In this document: positions 24,378-32,546 of the stretch, piece by piece
How positions within the stretch are numbered: position 1 is the stretch's first letter
Layout: each line of letters opens with the position of its first letter
NCBI GenBank assembly: GCA_017439555.1
Contig: JAFSIZ010000112.1
Span: forward strand, 1-40,224
Direction of reading: 5' to 3'
Source: Oscillospiraceae bacterium
Lineage (GTDB): Bacteria; Bacillota; Clostridia; Oscillospirales; JAAYXM01
Length of the DNA stretch: 40,224 nucleotides
Position numbers and translations under genes: made by a program
Notes under the pieces: model-generated
Told to the model about the DNA's origin: nothing
Databases searched by the model: none
The model's input: only the letters and a program-made list of their open reading frames with translations

Positions 24378-27032
24378 ATGAAGATAATGGTTATAGACGG
24401 CAACAGCATAGTCAATCGCGCCTACTATGGGGTTCGTCCGCTTACAAACGCGGAGGGGCTCAACACAAATGCGATATATGGCTTTTTGTCGATATATATG
24501 AAGATAGTTGAAGATGTGAAGCCTGACGGTGTCTGCGTTGCGTTTGATGTCCGCAAGCCAACATTCCGCCATGAGAAATATGATGGCTATAAGGCAAACA
24601 GAAAAGGAATGCCCGATGAGCTTGCTGAGCAGATGCAGCCTTTGAAAGACGTTCTTGATGCTATGAATATAATGCGGATAGAATGTGAGGGCTTTGAGGC
24701 GGATGATATTATCGGAACGATAAGCCACAGCTGCGCCGAAAACGGTGACGAATGTGTCATTGTCACGGGCGACCGCGACAGCTTCCAGCTCATTGAAAAC
24801 GACGGAACAAACGTCCTGCTCGTTTCGTCGAGAATGGGAAGAACGGAGACAACGCTGTATAACGGCGCGGAGCTTCTTATGAAATATGGGTTGCCGCCTG
24901 AGCTTATGCGCGATCTCAAGGCACTTCAGGGCGACAGCTCTGACAATATACCCGGAGTTGCCGGTGTTGGTGAAAAAACAGCGCTTGAGCTTGTTTCGCG
25001 TTTTGGAGACATAGACAGCATATATGAAAATATTGATACTATTGATATAAAAGAATCTGTGCGCAAAAAGCTTATAGCAGGAAAAGAGATGGCATATCTC
25101 TCAAAGTGGCTCGGCACGATTGCGCAGGATGCCCCGATAGAGTTCAGTGCAGATAAGGCTGTTCTGCGCGAGATTGACAACGATAGCCTCTATGCTCTCT
25201 TTACGCGCCTTGAATTCAAAAGCTTTGTCTCAAGGTTCAACCTGAAACCGCCGGAGTCTGCCGGGATTGTGGAGATTGCATCGCTTAAAAGCCTTGAACG
25301 AATAACGCTCAGAACGGATGCTGACATATCTTTGGCAAAGGAATATGTTCTCGGTAAAAAATGTGTTGTTGTGTGCGCGGACTCGCTTATGGGAATGTCT
25401 GTCGCCTGCGATGAAAAGGTATTTGCAATCTCGCGGGCTGAAACCGATGAGAAAAGCTTTATCGATTTTGCTGGATTCATATTTTCGGAAAAGACGGAAA
25501 AAACAATCCACGACAGAAAGAGCATACGCTATGAGCTCGCAAAAGAGGGAATTGTTTGCGAAAATGTCAGCTTTGACACTGCTCTTGCTGCATATGTGCT
25601 TGATGCAACGAGAAAGAGATATGACATAACATCTGTTTCCCATACATTCGGGTGTGATCTCGATGTTCCGTGTGAGCGCATAGCAGACGAAGCGAATTTC
25701 TCTCCGCTGACAGGCAGTGAAGAAGGAATTTCTGCGTTGCAGACAGTTGCGGAAACGCTCGCCTTCATTGAAAGCGAGATGAGAAAAAAGCTTTCCGAAA
25801 CCAATATGGAAAAGCTCTATTTTGATATCGAGCATCCGTTTACCGATGTGCTGTGTGATATGGAGGAAACGGGCATAAAGGTTGACGGGAAAGAGCTCTC
25901 GCGATTTGGCGATTCGCTGGCAGAGCAGATTGCTCTTATGGAAAAGGCAATATATGAATGTGCCGGAGAGGTGTTTAACATCCTTTCTCCGAAACAGCTT
26001 GGTGAGGTGCTGTTTGAAAAGCTCGGTATACCGCCTGTAAAGAAGACTAAAACAGGGTATTCGACGGATGCAGATGTGCTTGCGAAGCTTCGCAACGAGC
26101 ACGAAATCATTCCGCTTATACTCGAATACAGAAAATATTCCAAGCTCAAATCAACTTATGCCGACGGCCTGCTGAGATTTATTTCAGAGCGCGACGGAAA
26201 GATTCATACAACCTTTCAGCAGATGGTTACAGCGACAGGGCGTATAAGCTCGACGGATCCGAATCTGCAGAACATACCTATCCGCACAGAGCTTGGCGGA
26301 GAGGTGAGGCGTATGTTTGTTCCGTCTGATGACAGTCGCTGCTTTATTGATGCCGATTATTCACAGATAGAGCTTCGCGTGCTTGCACATATAACCGCAG
26401 ATGAAGCGATGTGCCGTGCGTTCCGTGAGGGTGAGGATATCCACACACAGACGGCTTCGCAGGTATTCGGAGTTGCGGCGGATGAGGTGACGGCGGATAT
26501 GAGACGTGTGTCAAAGGCTGTAAACTTCGGCATTGTCTACGGAATATCGGAATTTTCTCTTGCTGAGGACATAGGAGTCACGCGGTTTGAGGCCAAGAAA
26601 TATATAGAGGCATATCTTGAGCATTACTCAGGCGTACGCGATTATATGAAGTCCATCGTTGAAACAGCGCGCCGCGACGGCTATGTAACAACAATGTTCG
26701 GGCGCCGCCGTTATATTCCTGAGATAACCTCGAAAAATTTCAATCTCCGTTCGTTTGGTGAGCGCGTTGCGCTCAATGCTCCGATTCAGGGCACTGCGGC
26801 GGATATAATAAAAATTGCGATGCTCAACACACACAAACGCCTCAAAGAAAGCGGGCTTGATGCAGCTCTCATTCTTCAGGTACACGATGAGCTCATCGTT
26901 GAAGCTTCAAGGTCTGCGGCGGATGCAGCGGCAAAAATCCTTACCGAGGAGATGGAAAGTGCGTGCAGGCTTTCGGTTCCGCTCATCGCTGAGGCAGGAA
27001 TCGGGGATACGTGGTATGATGCAAAGAAATAA
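24378..27032 (+). CDS. polA: DNA polymerase I
   Basis: Repair and Okazaki-fragment polymerase, 884 residues. N-terminal 5'-nuclease (about 1-290: MVIDGNSIVNRAYYG, FEADDIIGT, VTGDRDSFQL, GDSSDNIPGV). The middle (about 300-480) has the exonuclease fold position but lacks the DxE metal motif, so proofreading is probably absent, as in Bacillus Pol I. Polymerase domain: motif A DYSQIELRVLAHI with D660, motif B RRVSKAVNFGIVYG, motif C QVHDEL with D837. Its last codons overlap the start of rimI. ATG 24378 follows AGGGCGG. Confidence 0.96.
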   Translation: MKIMVIDGNSIVNRAYYGVRPLTNAEGLNTNAIYGFLSIYMKIVEDVKPDGVCVAFDVRKPTFRHEKYDGYKANRKGMPDELAEQMQPLKDVLDAMNIMRIECEGFEADDIIGTISHSCAENGDECVIVTGDRDSFQLIENDGTNVLLVSSRMGRTETTLYNGAELLMKYGLPPELMRDLKALQGDSSDNIPGVAGVGEKTALELVSRFGDIDSIYENIDTIDIKESVRKKLIAGKEMAYLSKWLGTIAQDAPIEFSADKAVLREIDNDSLYALFTRLEFKSFVSRFNLKPPESAGIVEIASLKSLERITLRTDADISLAKEYVLGKKCVVVCADSLMGMSVACDEKVFAISRAETDEKSFIDFAGFIFSEKTEKTIHDRKSIRYELAKEGIVCENVSFDTALAAYVLDATRKRYDITSVSHTFGCDLDVPCERIADEANFSPLTGSEEGISALQTVAETLAFIESEMRKKLSETNMEKLYFDIEHPFTDVLCDMEETGIKVDGKELSRFGDSLAEQIALMEKAIYECAGEVFNILSPKQLGEVLFEKLGIPPVKKTKTGYSTDADVLAKLRNEHEIIPLILEYRKYSKLKSTYADGLLRFISERDGKIHTTFQQMVTATGRISSTDPNLQNIPIRTELGGEVRRMFVPSDDSRCFIDADYSQIELRVLAHITADEAMCRAFREGEDIHTQTASQVFGVAADEVTADMRRVSKAVNFGIVYGISEFSLAEDIGVTRFEAKKYIEAYLEHYSGVRDYMKSIVETARRDGYVTTMFGRRRYIPEITSKNFNLRSFGERVALNAPIQGTAADIIKIAMLNTHKRLKESGLDAALILQVHDELIVEASRSAADAAAKILTEEMESACRLSVPLIAEAGIGDTWYDAKK

Positions 27033-27468
27033 TTTTGATATAAGAAAAGCTGAAGTTTCAGATGTTTCAGAGCTTGCAGAGCTTGAAAAACTGTGCTTTT
27101 CTGCGCCGTGGAGCGAGAATGCTCTGCGTGAAACCATGGAAGGCGATAATTCGTGTTTTCTTGTTGCGGAAGAAAATGGCAGAGTATGCGGATATATAGG
27201 CTCATATTATGCTCTTGATGAAGGATATATAACAAATGTTGCGGTTCATCCTGATTGCAGGCGCAGAGGAATAGGACAGGCTCTCGTCGGAGAGCTTGTT
27301 GAATGCGGAAAACAGCTTGGCCTTTTGTTTCTGACGCTTGAGGTGCGCGAGGGGAATTGCGCCGCGATTTCGCTATATGAAAAGCTTGGATTCAAAAATG
27401 TTGGCAAGCGGCCGAGGTTCTATACAAATCCTTCTGAGGCCGCCGTGCTTATGACTATTTATATATGA
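27016..27468 (+). CDS. rimI: Ribosomal protein S18 alanine N-acetyltransferase
   Basis: GNAT acetyltransferase that modifies the N-terminal Ala of S18. Start is ATG 27016 (or the next codon, ATG 27019), overlapping the polA end; this gives 150 residues, the family length, whereas the longer frame runs far inside polA. Signature acetyl-CoA loop RRRGIGQALV, then NCAAISLYEKLGFKNVGKRPRFY, a RimI hallmark. It is followed by tsaD, the usual neighbour. Confidence 0.92.
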   Translation: MMQRNNFDIRKAEVSDVSELAELEKLCFSAPWSENALRETMEGDNSCFLVAEENGRVCGYIGSYYALDEGYITNVAVHPDCRRRGIGQALVGELVECGKQLGLLFLTLEVREGNCAAISLYEKLGFKNVGKRPRFYTNPSEAAVLMTIYI

Positions 27469-27482
27469 AAGGAAAGTCTTAC

Positions 27483-28490
27483 GTGAAAATTATTGCGATA
27501 GAAAGCTCTTGTGACGAAACTGCCGTAAGTATTGTTGAGAATGGCAGACGTGTGCTTTCAAATGTTGTTCTTTCACAGGCAGATATGCATGCGCTTTATG
27601 GCGGCGTTGTGCCTGAAATAGCTTCGAGAAAGCATATAGAATGTATAACAGCGCTGACGGAAAAGGCATTTGCTGATGCCGGGCTTTCAAAGAATGATAT
27701 AGATGCAGTTGCTGTGACATATGCCCCGGGGCTCATAGGAGCTTTGCTTGTCGGCGTCGGTTTTGCAAAGGCGCTTGCGTTTGCGCTTGGCAAACCTCTT
27801 ATTCCGGTGCACCACATCCGCGGACACATTGCCGCAAACTACATAGCATTTCCGGAGCTTGAGCCGCCGTTTCTGTGCCTTGTGGCATCGGGCGGACATA
27901 CACTCCTTGTGGATGTCAAAAGCTATACGGAATTTGAGATTCTCGGATCGACACGCGACGATGCGGCAGGAGAAGCTTTTGACAAATGTGCCCGTGTACT
28001 CGGAGCAGGATATCCGGGCGGCGCAAAGATAGACGCGCTCGCAAAAACAGGCGACAAAACGAAGTATAAGCTTCCTCGCGCTCATATAGACGGCGCAGAG
28101 CTTGATATGTCCTTTTCGGGCTTAAAAACGGCGGTTATAAATCTTGTTCACCGCGCAGAGCAGCTTGGCGAGGAGATAGATAAGGCATCTCTTGCGGCCT
28201 CCTTCTGTGATGCAGTGTGTGATGCTCTTGTGCCTCGCGCGATGGCAGCAGCAGTGAAAACCGGCAGAAAAAAGCTTGCGATAGCAGGTGGCGTGGCTGC
28301 CAATTCATTCCTCAGGACTGCACTGCAAAATGCCTCAAAAAGTTACGGAATTGAGCTGTTTTTCCCTCCGCTTTCTCTGTGTGGAGACAATGGCGCGATG
28401 ATAGGTGCTCAGGCGTATTTTGAGTTTTTACAGGGAAATACAGCAGGTTGCGACTTAAACGCCAAGGCGACGCTTTCAATCGATTTTTAA
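27483..28490 (+). CDS. tsaD: tRNA threonylcarbamoyladenosine synthesis protein TsaD
   Basis: Transfers threonylcarbamoyl to A37 of ANN-decoding tRNAs with TsaB/TsaE. GTG 27483 is preferred: it follows AAAGGAAAG and gives the family start MKIIAIESSCDETA (335 residues). ATG 27465 overlaps the rimI stop but has no ribosome binding site and would add six residues. Metal motif HHIRGHIAAN, ASGGHTLL, and GGVAANSFLR near the end. It is the last gene of the long block; no clear terminator follows. Confidence 0.95.
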   Translation: MKIIAIESSCDETAVSIVENGRRVLSNVVLSQADMHALYGGVVPEIASRKHIECITALTEKAFADAGLSKNDIDAVAVTYAPGLIGALLVGVGFAKALAFALGKPLIPVHHIRGHIAANYIAFPELEPPFLCLVASGGHTLLVDVKSYTEFEILGSTRDDAAGEAFDKCARVLGAGYPGGAKIDALAKTGDKTKYKLPRAHIDGAELDMSFSGLKTAVINLVHRAEQLGEEIDKASLAASFCDAVCDALVPRAMAAAVKTGRKKLAIAGGVAANSFLRTALQNASKSYGIELFFPPLSLCGDNGAMIGAQAYFEFLQGNTAGCDLNAKATLSIDF

Positions 28491-28615
28491 AACACTGATT
28501 TTGTGGAATTATGTAAACTAAATAGCCTTTTTAAAAAATGGGAAAACCTCGATTGCACATTTAGGAAAAAATGGTAAAAAAACCTGAAAGTCTTGTGTGA
28601 GTGGGTTTTCAAGGT

Positions 28616-28645
28616 TGTGGAAAAACTTGTGGAAAATGTGGATAA
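28616..28645 (-). promoter_or_regulatory. Cluster of three DnaA-box-like sites
   Basis: TGTGGAAAA (28616-28624), TGTGGAAAA (28628-28636) and TGTGGATAA (28637-28645). The last is the exact complement of the consensus TTATCCACA; the others fit the relaxed TTWTNCACA. All have one orientation. Binding is inference. Confidence 0.5.
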
Positions 28646-28928
28646 CTATTTGTAAAACAATTTATCGCAAAGATTTACGTAAACCAAAATGAGCGTTTTC
28701 TGCTGATTCTGACAGCGTTTTTAAAAGCCTGTTTATGGCATAATAAGAGATGTTTTGAGGACATTTCGAACATATTCAAGAGAATTGAGATGGCATAACA
28801 GCGAGGCGCTGATTGCCGAAAAAGTTTCTCTGTAACAGTGTGATTACTAACTGTAATAAAGTTATGAAAATTGTAAAAATCCGCTGACGATTTGTTTTGA
28901 AAAATGTCATAAATAATTTAAGGAAAAG

Positions 28929-28957
28929 TTGACAAAGTGGTTGAAACATATTAAAAT
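28929..28957 (+). promoter_or_regulatory. Promoter of the icd-rex-SLH operon
   Basis: TTGACA (28929-28934), 17 bases, TAAAAT (28952-28957): a near-consensus promoter. The transcript start would fall just before the ribosome binding site AAAGGAGAG. Confidence 0.78.
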
Positions 28958-28983
28958 TAATGTTAAAAGGAGAGATAGGCACA

Positions 28984-30129
28984 ATGGAAAACACAATCAA
29001 ACAGTTTGAAAAAATTATCGAGCTTCAGCTCAAGCGTGTTGAGGCTATGAAGAAGGAAAATGAATTTATTGATTATAAGGCGTTGCCGAAAATCATAATC
29101 GGCGTATGCGGCGGAGACGGAATCGGTCCTGCAATTACAGAACAGGCACACCGCGTGCTTGAATATCTTCTGAAGGACAAGGTGGATGCAGGTAAGATCG
29201 AGTTCCGCGTTATTGACGGTCTTACAATCGAAAACCGCGTTGCGGCAAACAAGGCTATTCCCGATGATGTTCTTGCTGAGCTTAAGGCTTGCCACGTCAT
29301 CCTCAAGGGGCCGACAACGACACCTCGTGCAGGCGATCCGTGGCCGAATATCGAAAGCGCAAATGTCGCAATGAGAAAAGAGCTTGATCTCTTTGCAAAT
29401 ATGCGTCCTGTAAAAGTGCCGAGCGAAGGCATCGATTGGATGTTCTTCCGCGAAAACACAGAGGGCGGTTATGCTGTCGGCAGTATGGGTGTCAATGTCA
29501 CAGAAGACCTTGCAATCGATTTCACGATTGCGACAACACAGGGCTGCGACAGAATTGCAGAGCTGGCATTCTCATATGCAGAGCGTATGGGCAGAACTCG
29601 CGTAACAGCTGTTACAAAGGCGAATGTTATCAAGACAACCGATGGTAAATTCCTTGATGCGTGCAAGCGAGTTGCGGCAAAATATCCCGATATTGCTTTT
29701 GATGACTGGTATATCGATATTATGACGGCAAAGCTTGTTGATACAAAGCGCCGCCGCGATTTCCAGGTTATGGTGCTCCCGAATCTCTATGGTGACATCC
29801 TCACTGATGAAGCTGCCGAGTTCCAGGGTGGAGTCGGTACGGCAGGAAGTGCGAATGTCGGCAAGCGTTATGCGATGTTTGAAGCTATCCATGGCTCGGC
29901 GCCGCGTATGGTTGCAGAAGGCCGCGATAAATATGCAGATCCGTGCAGTATGCTTCGCGCAGCAGTTATGCTTCTTGAGCATATCGGCGAGGTTGAGCTT
30001 TCCATAAAGCTTGCAGCCGCGCTTGATACCTGCATGTATGATGAAAAGAAGCTTAAAATAACAGGTCGTGCAGACGGTGCAACCTGTGCTGAATTTGCAG
30101 ATTATGTAATGTCCAAACTTGACAGATAG
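28984..30129 (+). CDS. icd: Isocitrate dehydrogenase (isocitrate/isopropylmalate dehydrogenase family)
   Basis: Oxidative decarboxylation of isocitrate to 2-oxoglutarate, feeding glutamate synthesis. ATG 28984 is used since AAAGGAGAG sits just before it (381 residues). Family marks: GGDGIGPAI (43-51), substrate motif S125-x-N127-x3-R131, ENTEGGYAVGS, late metal Asp in LPNLYGDILTDEAAE, and cofactor region EAIHGSAPRMV. The S-x-N-x3-R pattern favours isocitrate over isopropylmalate. There are about 35 residues before the first beta-strand, longer than usual. A homoisocitrate or other 2-hydroxyacid role cannot be ruled out. Confidence 0.85.
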   Translation: MENTIKQFEKIIELQLKRVEAMKKENEFIDYKALPKIIIGVCGGDGIGPAITEQAHRVLEYLLKDKVDAGKIEFRVIDGLTIENRVAANKAIPDDVLAELKACHVILKGPTTTPRAGDPWPNIESANVAMRKELDLFANMRPVKVPSEGIDWMFFRENTEGGYAVGSMGVNVTEDLAIDFTIATTQGCDRIAELAFSYAERMGRTRVTAVTKANVIKTTDGKFLDACKRVAAKYPDIAFDDWYIDIMTAKLVDTKRRRDFQVMVLPNLYGDILTDEAAEFQGGVGTAGSANVGKRYAMFEAIHGSAPRMVAEGRDKYADPCSMLRAAVMLLEHIGEVELSIKLAAALDTCMYDEKKLKITGRADGATCAEFADYVMSKLDR

Positions 30130-30144
30130 GAAGTGAGTGTAAAA

Positions 30145-30777
30145 ATGAGCGAAAGATATATTTCGCCTTCAGTCATTCGCAGATTACCCAAATATCACAG
30201 ATGCCTTAAAGAACTTCTGCGCAATAATGTAAGCCGTGTTTCGTCCAGCGTTCTTGCAAACAAGCTTGGCTTCACAGCATCGCAGGTGCGTCAGGATTTC
30301 AGCTGCTTCGGCGGTTTTGGTCAACAGGGCTATGGCTATAATGTTGAGAATCTTCTTTCTGAAATTGCATCAATTATCGGTATTGACAAAAAGCACACAG
30401 CTGCGATAATCGGAGTGGGTCATCTTGGCCACGCGCTTGTAAACAACTTCAGCTTCAAGACCTGCGGCTTTGAGCTTGCGGTTGCGTTTGATGCAAACCC
30501 CGAAATTATAGGAACGACTATTGAGGGTGTTGAGATACACGATATAAAGGAGCTTTCCGCATATTTTGAAGAAAATCCTTTTGATGTTGCAGTTCTCACA
30601 ATGCCGCGTGAATTTGCCACGGATATTGCACGCCAAGTTGCAGATCTCGGTGTTCGCGGCATATGGAACTTCACGAATGTAGATTTAAGCGCAACAGAGC
30701 TTGGTGTCGAAATAGAGAACGTTCATTTTGCAGACAGTCTGAAGATTTTGTGCTACGAAATATCCAAAAACGATTAA
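30145..30777 (+). CDS. rex: Redox-sensing transcriptional repressor Rex
   Basis: Senses the NADH/NAD ratio and represses fermentation genes when NAD is high. ATG 30145 is chosen, with AGGAAGTGAG before it, 15 bases after icd (210 residues). Winged-helix N-terminus (SPSVIRRLPKYHRCL, GFTASQVRQDFSCFGGFG), Rossmann GVGHLGHA (90-97), and C-terminal IWNFTNVDL segment, all standard. Cotranscription with icd makes the regulator part of a central-carbon operon. A possible Rex site lies on the alcohol dehydrogenase promoter about 3 kb downstream. Confidence 0.95.
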   Translation: MSERYISPSVIRRLPKYHRCLKELLRNNVSRVSSSVLANKLGFTASQVRQDFSCFGGFGQQGYGYNVENLLSEIASIIGIDKKHTAAIIGVGHLGHALVNNFSFKTCGFELAVAFDANPEIIGTTIEGVEIHDIKELSAYFEENPFDVAVLTMPREFATDIARQVADLGVRGIWNFTNVDLSATELGVEIENVHFADSLKILCYEISKND

Positions 30778-30787
30778 GGAGAATCCT

Positions 30788-31924
30788 ATGAAGAGGAGAA
30801 TCACGGCAGCGCTTCTGGCGGTTGTGCTTGTGATGTCGCTCACGTTTTTGTCCTCAGCTTCTGGCGGAACGACCTCTGACCCGGTTGTTTCGAAGAGCTA
30901 TGTTGACACAACCTTTTTTGAAAGCGTGATCGCATCTGCGGTTGCAAAAGCTGAAGCTGCAATATCTTCCTTCAAAACTGAATATGCAAAAAAAATAAGC
31001 TCGGTGACGACGGGCGCAATATCCGGGGATGCTCTCGTTGAGAAGACGGCTGAGGCTGTATTGCTGGATTTGCAGAGTAAGGGCAGATATCTTTATTCAA
31101 CTGCGTATATGCAGCCGAAAAGCTTTGCGTCCGGAGATGTTCTTTCCGGAAGAGCAGGGACAACTGTCATAATATCCGAGGGTAGCGTCAAATGTGCATC
31201 CGGAAGTGTTATAAACATAACGCAGGGCAAAGAGATTTCAAAAGGCTCTGCGCTTGGCAGATATACTGCCTTTATGTTTCCGGAGACAGGCGGAGAGATT
31301 GAGATAATCTCAAAGTCGGCAAAGGTGCTTGTTGATGGCGTATATTCCCAAAGCGGATATGAGCCGAAATATATGGATGAGGCATATGCTCTCAAAAAGC
31401 TTGGGCTTGTGAGAGGTGCGGCAGAGGGTATGGAGCTTTCCCGCGGAAACACAAGAGCTGAGAGCATAACGATGCTTATCCGTCTGCTTGGTGAGGAGGA
31501 GCCGGCGCTTGCGGCTGCTCATAAACATCCTTTTGTTGATGTCGATAAGTGGGCACAGCGCTATGTCGGATATGCCTACCGCATGGGATATACAAAGGGT
31601 GTCACAAATACGCGCTATGACGGAAGCTCCCTTACAACAGCGACGCAATATATGACGTTTGTGCTCAGAAGCCTCGGCTATAGCGAGGAGTCGGGAGATT
31701 TCCAATATCTGACTGCGATTTCCGATGCGGTAAGGCTCGGCGTTATACCACAGTCGGTAGCGACAGAGCTTAATGCGGTTGAATTCAAGCGCGATCACGT
31801 TATGCACATTTCCTACCTTGCAATGTCGGCAAAGGTCAAAGGAAGTGACAGAACTCTTCTTTCAAAGCTTGTTTCAAAGGGTGCTGTGTCCTCTGATGCG
31901 GCGAACGAATTTTTGAGCAGATAG
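30788..31924 (+). CDS. Secreted SLH-domain protein
   Basis: The 378-residue protein has a signal peptide (MKRRITAALLAVVLVMSLTF, cut after ASA-like residues about 24-26). Then comes an alpha-helical segment beginning SKSYVDTTFFESVI and a beta-rich middle (GDVLSGRAGTTVIISEG). The C-terminal half holds two SLH-type repeats (ALKKLGLVRG..., FVDVDKWAQRYVGYAYRMGY, TATQYMTFVLRSLGY). SLH repeats bind pyruvylated wall polymers, so it is probably attached to the cell wall. It starts 10 bases after rex behind AAGGAG, so a redox operon also expresses a surface protein. A terminator follows at once. Confidence 0.85.
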   Translation: MKRRITAALLAVVLVMSLTFLSSASGGTTSDPVVSKSYVDTTFFESVIASAVAKAEAAISSFKTEYAKKISSVTTGAISGDALVEKTAEAVLLDLQSKGRYLYSTAYMQPKSFASGDVLSGRAGTTVIISEGSVKCASGSVINITQGKEISKGSALGRYTAFMFPETGGEIEIISKSAKVLVDGVYSQSGYEPKYMDEAYALKKLGLVRGAAEGMELSRGNTRAESITMLIRLLGEEEPALAAAHKHPFVDVDKWAQRYVGYAYRMGYTKGVTNTRYDGSSLTTATQYMTFVLRSLGYSEESGDFQYLTAISDAVRLGVIPQSVATELNAVEFKRDHVMHISYLAMSAKVKGSDRTLLSKLVSKGAVSSDAANEFLSR

Positions 31925-31928
31925 ATTC

Positions 31929-31966
31929 AAACAGGGTGTCGAAAGTTTTCGACACCCTGTTTTTTA
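31929..31966 (+). terminator. Terminator of the icd-rex-SLH operon
   Basis: AAACAGGGTGTCGAAA pairs with TTTCGACACCCTGTTT, followed by a T-run; five bases after the stop codon. Confidence 0.92.
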
Positions 31967-32015
31967 GCAGACGGTGAACCCCGTGTAAATATTCTGTAAC
32001 AACGCAAAAATGCGC

Positions 32016-32044
32016 TTGAAACGACAGGTTGAATATAGTAAAAT
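32016..32044 (+). promoter_or_regulatory. Promoter of the membrane/zinc-ribbon gene
   Basis: TTGAAA (32016-32021), 17 bases, TAAAAT (32039-32044). Confidence 0.65.
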
Positions 32045-32079
32045 ATGAAGCATAATAGAATTCGGAGGTTTTATGTATT

Positions 32080-32493
32080 ATGCGCAACTGGCTGCAAAGA
32101 TTCAACGCCCGGGTTTCGCGCCTTATGATGGGGCGTTATGGCATAGATGAGCTTGGCTCTTTATTGCTGATTTCCGGCATAGTGATGTCATTGCTCTCGC
32201 TTATCCGCCCACTCTTCTGGCTTGCAATTCCTGCGTTTTTCATAATTGCCTGGTCATATTTCCGCTGTTTCTCAAAAAATATCGGAAAGCGCCAGAGTGA
32301 GCTTTCAAAATATTGGGGAATTAAAAATCGCATACGCTCAAGGTTGGAATTTCTGAAAAAGAAAAGAAGAGATAAAACACATAAATATTACAGATGTAAG
32401 CTCTGTAAAACGGTTTTGCGTGTGCCGAAGGGGCGCGGTAAGATTCAGATAACCTGCCCGAAATGTAAGAACAGAATGATAAAGAAAACGTAA
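32080..32493 (+). CDS. Small membrane protein with C-terminal zinc ribbon
   Basis: The 137-residue protein has two closely spaced membrane helices (about 26-41 and 44-60), a strongly basic cytoplasmic linker (RSRLEFLKKKRRDK), and a zinc ribbon formed by C106/C109 and C126/C129 (CKLC...CPKC). The basic linker plus ribbon could contact nucleic acid or membrane. Clostridial proteins of this layout are known but have no assigned function. ATG 32080 lies 11 bases after GGAGG. ATG 32073 is closer but gives only a 25-codon frame. It has its own promoter and terminator. Confidence 0.8.
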   Translation: MRNWLQRFNARVSRLMMGRYGIDELGSLLLISGIVMSLLSLIRPLFWLAIPAFFIIAWSYFRCFSKNIGKRQSELSKYWGIKNRIRSRLEFLKKKRRDKTHKYYRCKLCKTVLRVPKGRGKIQITCPKCKNRMIKKT

Positions 32494-32535
32494 AAAAGGG
32501 ATTGTTGCATAATTTGTTTTGCTACAATCCCTTTT
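32494..32535. terminator. Bidirectional terminator between convergent genes
   Basis: AAAAGGGATTGT (32494-32505) pairs with ACAATCCCTTTT (32524-32535). It separates the plus-strand zinc-ribbon gene from the minus-strand dehydrogenase. Confidence 0.85.
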
Positions 32536-32546
32536 GAAATTACATT

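Larger units (their letters stand above)
28491..28983. other. AT-rich non-coding region of nearly 500 bp
   Basis: No frame here looks coding. It contains three DnaA-box-like 9-mers (28616-28645) next to AT-rich DNA, and the icd promoter at its right end. No rRNA, tRNA or clear terminator was found. Confidence 0.7.

Noticed and set aside
29572..29982. Long minus-strand frames inside icd and other plus-strand genes
   Set aside because: They are shadows in GC-biased codons of well-recognised genes and have no family features.
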